A stretch of 6,831 nucleotides of DNA from the NCBI GenBank assembly GCA_021796175.1, contig JAJYOM010000083.1, forward strand, positions 1 to 6,831. Direction: 5' to 3'. The position numbers and the translations under genes are program-made. This document shows positions 4,862 through 6,831 of this stretch, piece by piece (position 1 is the first letter of the stretch; every line of letters starts with the position of its first letter). The notes beneath the pieces were generated by a model. That model was not told the origin of the DNA, searched no databases, and worked only from the letters and a program-made list of their open reading frames with translations. This stretch comes from Thermoplasmata archaeon. Its GTDB lineage: Archaea; Thermoplasmatota; Thermoplasmata; Sysuiplasmatales; Sysuiplasmataceae.

Positions 4862-5834
4862 TCCTCTTCCTCGGGTGGAAGCAGTAGGCCACATGTTCCT
4901 GTCCATCAGTAACCGCCGGCGGCTCGCTGTTCCTGCACTCATCGGTCGCGAACTGGCACCTGTCGCTGAACCTGCAATTCCTGGGGAGCTGTATCGGCAC
5001 GGGCGGATAACCCTTGATGGACTCCACACTTGTGCCACGCCTGTCAAGTGTTATGTTTGAGCTTATCAGCGCTTCAGTGTAGGGGTGCATCGGTGACCGC
5101 AGCACATCTTCCACCCTCCCCTGCTCCGCTATTGAGCCGAGGTACATTATGGCTATCGTGTCGCACATTGCTGAAAGGACAGACAGATCATGGGATATGA
5201 AGAGAACAGTGGATTTGCTCTCACGGACAACTTCGCGCAGAAGGTTGAGTATTCTGTCCTGCGAAACTACATCCAGCGCAGTTGTCGGCTCATCCGCAAT
5301 TATCAGTTTTGGCTTCAGTGCAATTGCCATTGCAATGACAACTCTCTGTTTCTGGCCGCCGCTGAGCTGATGCGGGTACTTGTTCAGGCTGTCGGGCGGG
5401 AGATGCACCTTCCCGACAAGTTCCCTGACAATCCGGAATGCCTCGCGCCTTGTCATTCTCGAATGATCCATTATCGCGTCTGCGATCTGGCTTGCAACCG
5501 TCTTGACCGGGTTGAGGCTGCTCATCGCACCCTGGAAGATCATCGAGACTTCCTTCCACCTGAACTTCCTGAGCTCCTCCTCTTTCATCGACATTATCTT
5601 CTTTCCGTCGAAATCTATCTCCCCTGCCACAACACCTGGCGGTTTGATCATCCTGAGCAAAGCAAGTCCTGTGGTTGTTTTTCCGCATCCGGATTCACCT
5701 GCAAGACCAAATACAGAACCCTCCTGTATGCTCAATGTCAGGCTGTCGACAGCCGTCACCTCACCCCTTTTCGAAGGGAATGTGACAGTCAGATCCTTCA
5801 GCTCAAGCAGCGTTCTCTCACCTCCCCAGTGCAT
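4848..5834 (-). CDS. oppD: Peptide-type ABC importer ATPase, OppD-like
   Basis: 328 residues from ATG 5834; partner of OppF, making the ATPase heterodimer under the OppB/OppC pore. Walker A GESGCGKTT (46-54), Q101 in MIFQGAMSSLNP, signature LSGGQKQR (157-164), Walker B LIIADE (177-182) and switch H215 in ISHDLSV are intact. The C-terminal Opp/Dpp domain carries C287, C293, C300 and C318, a possible 4Fe-4S site. The start is uncertain: ATG 5834 overlaps the oppC end by 17 nt and has no SD before it, whereas a perfect GGAGGTGA (5818-5825) lies inside this reading and 7 nt before an in-frame CTG at 5810-5808. Starting at CTG gives a 320-residue protein beginning LLELKDLTVTF, very like normal OppD N termini. 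ATG 5873 is open too but lies deeper in oppC. I give the conservative ATG coordinates; CTG 5810 may be the true start. Confidence 0.92.
   Translation of the reverse strand: MHWGGERTLLELKDLTVTFPSKRGEVTAVDSLTLSIQEGSVFGLAGESGCGKTTTGLALLRMIKPPGVVAGEIDFDGKKIMSMKEEELRKFRWKEVSMIFQGAMSSLNPVKTVASQIADAIMDHSRMTRREAFRIVRELVGKVHLPPDSLNKYPHQLSGGQKQRVVIAMAIALKPKLIIADEPTTALDVVSQDRILNLLREVVRESKSTVLFISHDLSVLSAMCDTIAIMYLGSIAEQGRVEDVLRSPMHPYTEALISSNITLDRRGTSVESIKGYPPVPIQLPRNCRFSDRCQFATDECRNSEPPAVTDGQEHVAYCFHPRKRNAGK
5339..5387 (-). repeat. 49-nt near-identical segment in oppD (copy of 4384-4432)
   Basis: The oppD member of the pair, again over the codons for LNKYPHQLSGGQKQRV. See the oppF copy for the match; the two lie 955 nt apart in the same orientation. 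Confidence 0.75.
5818..5825 (-). promoter_or_regulatory. Shine-Dalgarno GGAGGTGA for oppD, containing the oppC stop
   Basis: The minus strand reads GGAGGTGA, a full match to the complement of the archaeal 16S rRNA tail. Its TGA is the oppC stop codon. It lies downstream of the only nearby in-frame ATG of oppD (5834) and 7 nt upstream of CTG 5810-5808, so it bears directly on the start choice. Confidence 0.65.
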
Positions 5835-6696
5835 TGTAACGCGGGTCAGTGATGTCCCCGATTGCCCTTGCAATCAGCGTTATCGCCACACCTGTCACTG
5901 CAATGAATATTCCCGGCGCGAGAATCCACAGCAGTCCGCCATGGTAGATCGCTCCCTCGTTCTGTGCATTGTAAAGCACAGTTCCCCAGCTGTACGATTT
6001 TGTGGACGCGATACCCAGGAAGGCAAGCGACACTTCCGCTATAATTCCGTATATGACTGCGAGTATGCCGTTGGCTATGACCAGGTTGATCACATTGGGA
6101 AATATCATCCTGAACAGGATATAGCGCTTGGGTGTTCCGCTGACAATTGCAGACTCCACAAACTCCCGTTCGCGGAGGCTTAGTGTCTGGGAACGTATCA
6201 TCCTTGCCATGGGCGGCCATCCGAAGAGTATTATCACAAGCAGTATGGACTCCAGCCCCGGGCCGAGAATGACAGCCACGAATATCATGAACGCTATCGA
6301 GGGTATGACCAGCAGCACATCCACGACCCTCATCAGTATCTCATCAACGTATCTGCCGAGATATCCAGAGATTATTCCCACCGATGTCCCCAGGAGTGTT
6401 ATGCCTATTGCAGAGACAAAGCCGATCTCGAGCGAAAGGCTCGTACCGTACACCATCTGGCTGAACACGTCACGCCCCAGTCCGTCCGTGCCGAAGAGGT
6501 GCGATGCACTGGGCGGCTGATACGGCTGCGCTACAAATCTGTCCGGTCTGTAGGGAGCGATATGCGGCCCAAGCAGCGCAATGAAAACGAGTACCAGCAG
6601 CATGATCAGTCCTGCAAGCGCTGCCCTGTTGTACAGAAGCTTCCTGACGAAAGTATCCTCGCCGGACGAGCTTACGAGCAGGTTTTTCGGACTCAT
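5818..6696 (-). CDS. oppC: Peptide-type ABC importer permease, OppC-like
   Basis: 292 residues; one of the two inner-membrane pore subunits. The N-terminal OppC_N part has a membrane segment at about 25-45, then the external stretch with FGTDGLGRDVFSQMVYG (68-84), a hallmark of OppC/DppC. The BPD_transp_1 domain follows with about five membrane segments. The cytoplasmic EAA loop, which docks onto the ATPases, is at about 181-200 (ESAIVSG through RMIFPN). The end, AIGDITDPRYNALGR, is also typical. The ATG at 6696 overlaps the oppB TGA (ATGA), the usual sign of coupled translation; a GAGG lies about 11 nt upstream. The TGA stop is embedded in the oppD SD. Length and motifs look complete. The peptide assignment is by family; nickel or sugar transport by the same family remains possible. 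Confidence 0.93.
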   Translation of the reverse strand: MSPKNLLVSSSGEDTFVRKLLYNRAALAGLIMLLVLVFIALLGPHIAPYRPDRFVAQPYQPPSASHLFGTDGLGRDVFSQMVYGTSLSLEIGFVSAIGITLLGTSVGIISGYLGRYVDEILMRVVDVLLVIPSIAFMIFVAVILGPGLESILLVIILFGWPPMARMIRSQTLSLREREFVESAIVSGTPKRYILFRMIFPNVINLVIANGILAVIYGIIAEVSLAFLGIASTKSYSWGTVLYNAQNEGAIYHGGLLWILAPGIFIAVTGVAITLIARAIGDITDPRYNALGR

Positions 6697-6831
6697 GTGA
6701 ATCGTATCCTCGGGTCAACAGCTGAGTAAATCAGATCTGCAATGTAGTTTGCACCAATCACTGTGATTGCAAGTATGTAGAACACTCCCTGTATCACAGG
6801 GTAATCCTCCCCAAGTATTGCATTGAACAGC
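6693..6831 (-). CDS. oppB: Peptide-type ABC importer permease, OppB-like, C-terminal end only
   Basis: The last 45 codons run from the right edge to TGA 6695-6693. The sequence includes LGEDYPVIQGVFYILAI (6-22), a hydrophobic segment, then ANYIADLIYSAVDPRIRF (27-44). This is the standard end of OppB/DppB permeases, where the final membrane helix is followed by a DPRIR-type tail. The stop codon overlaps the oppC start as ATGA. The rest of the gene, and probably the promoter and a substrate-binding protein gene, lie to the right of the window. Confidence 0.88.
   Translation of the reverse strand, partial: LFNAILGEDYPVIQGVFYILAITVIGANYIADLIYSAVDPRIRFT

Noticed and set aside
4103..4912. Long plus-strand open frame, 269 codons, opposite oppF
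   Set aside because: It is the mirror of well-supported oppF/oppD coding sequence; the product is rich in His, Arg and Cys without any motif.
4862..5047. N-terminal extension of oppF by 62 residues
   Set aside because: It runs through oppD coding sequence in another frame, is low-complexity and basic, and a purine-rich ribosome site precedes ATG 4861.
5503..6183. Plus-strand open frame, 226 codons, opposite oppD/oppC
   Set aside because: Antisense shadow of two genes with complete family motifs; the translation has no recognisable domain.
1..6831. CRISPR array, insertion sequence or attachment site
   Set aside because: No regularly spaced repeats, no transposase or integrase motifs and no terminal inverted repeats with target duplications were seen.

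Overview
The window looks archaeal. A TATA element (TTTATAAA) sits about 25 nt before the likely start codon of the von Willebrand factor A (VWA) gene, which fits a leaderless transcript. Internal operon genes instead carry Shine-Dalgarno (SD) motifs such as GGAGGTGA and AGGAGG. Arginine codons AGG/AGA are frequent, and a MenA/UbiA-type prenyltransferase with a short archaeal KHID motif is present. Base composition is close to even. A euryarchaeon of the Thermoplasmata type is my best guess, but no marker gene in the window fixes this. Every well-supported gene is on the minus strand, so the biological reading order runs from right to left.

Right part (6831 to 3878): the distal part of a peptide/nickel-family (Opp/Dpp) ABC importer operon, in the order permease OppB (C-terminal 45 residues only), permease OppC, ATPase OppD and ATPase OppF. 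The genes are tightly packed: an ATGA overlap joins oppB and oppC, the oppC stop codon lies inside the SD of oppD, and oppD and oppF overlap by 14 nt. The substrate-binding protein is not in view. Both ATPases end in the cysteine-containing Opp/Dpp C-terminal domain.

Middle (3877 to 1331): a gap of about 350 nt without a convincing gene, then a separate EamA/DMT-type membrane transporter, a 268-nt spacer, and a UbiA/MenA-like membrane prenyltransferase that lacks one of the usual motif-1 aspartates. These two genes have their own upstream spacers and are probably transcribed separately.

Left part (1330 to 1): a 295-nt intergenic region with two hairpins and a clear TATA box, then a VWA-domain protein with a MIDAS site. 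It is followed without any spacer, in the same frame, by the start of a PP2C-type protein phosphatase that runs off the window. A VWA protein with a PP2C phosphatase resembles the TerY-phosphatase-kinase (TerY-P) signalling cassette, so a kinase gene may lie just beyond the left edge. The PP2C start and the VWA/PP2C junction are the least ordinary items here; the rest is conventional transport and membrane metabolism.
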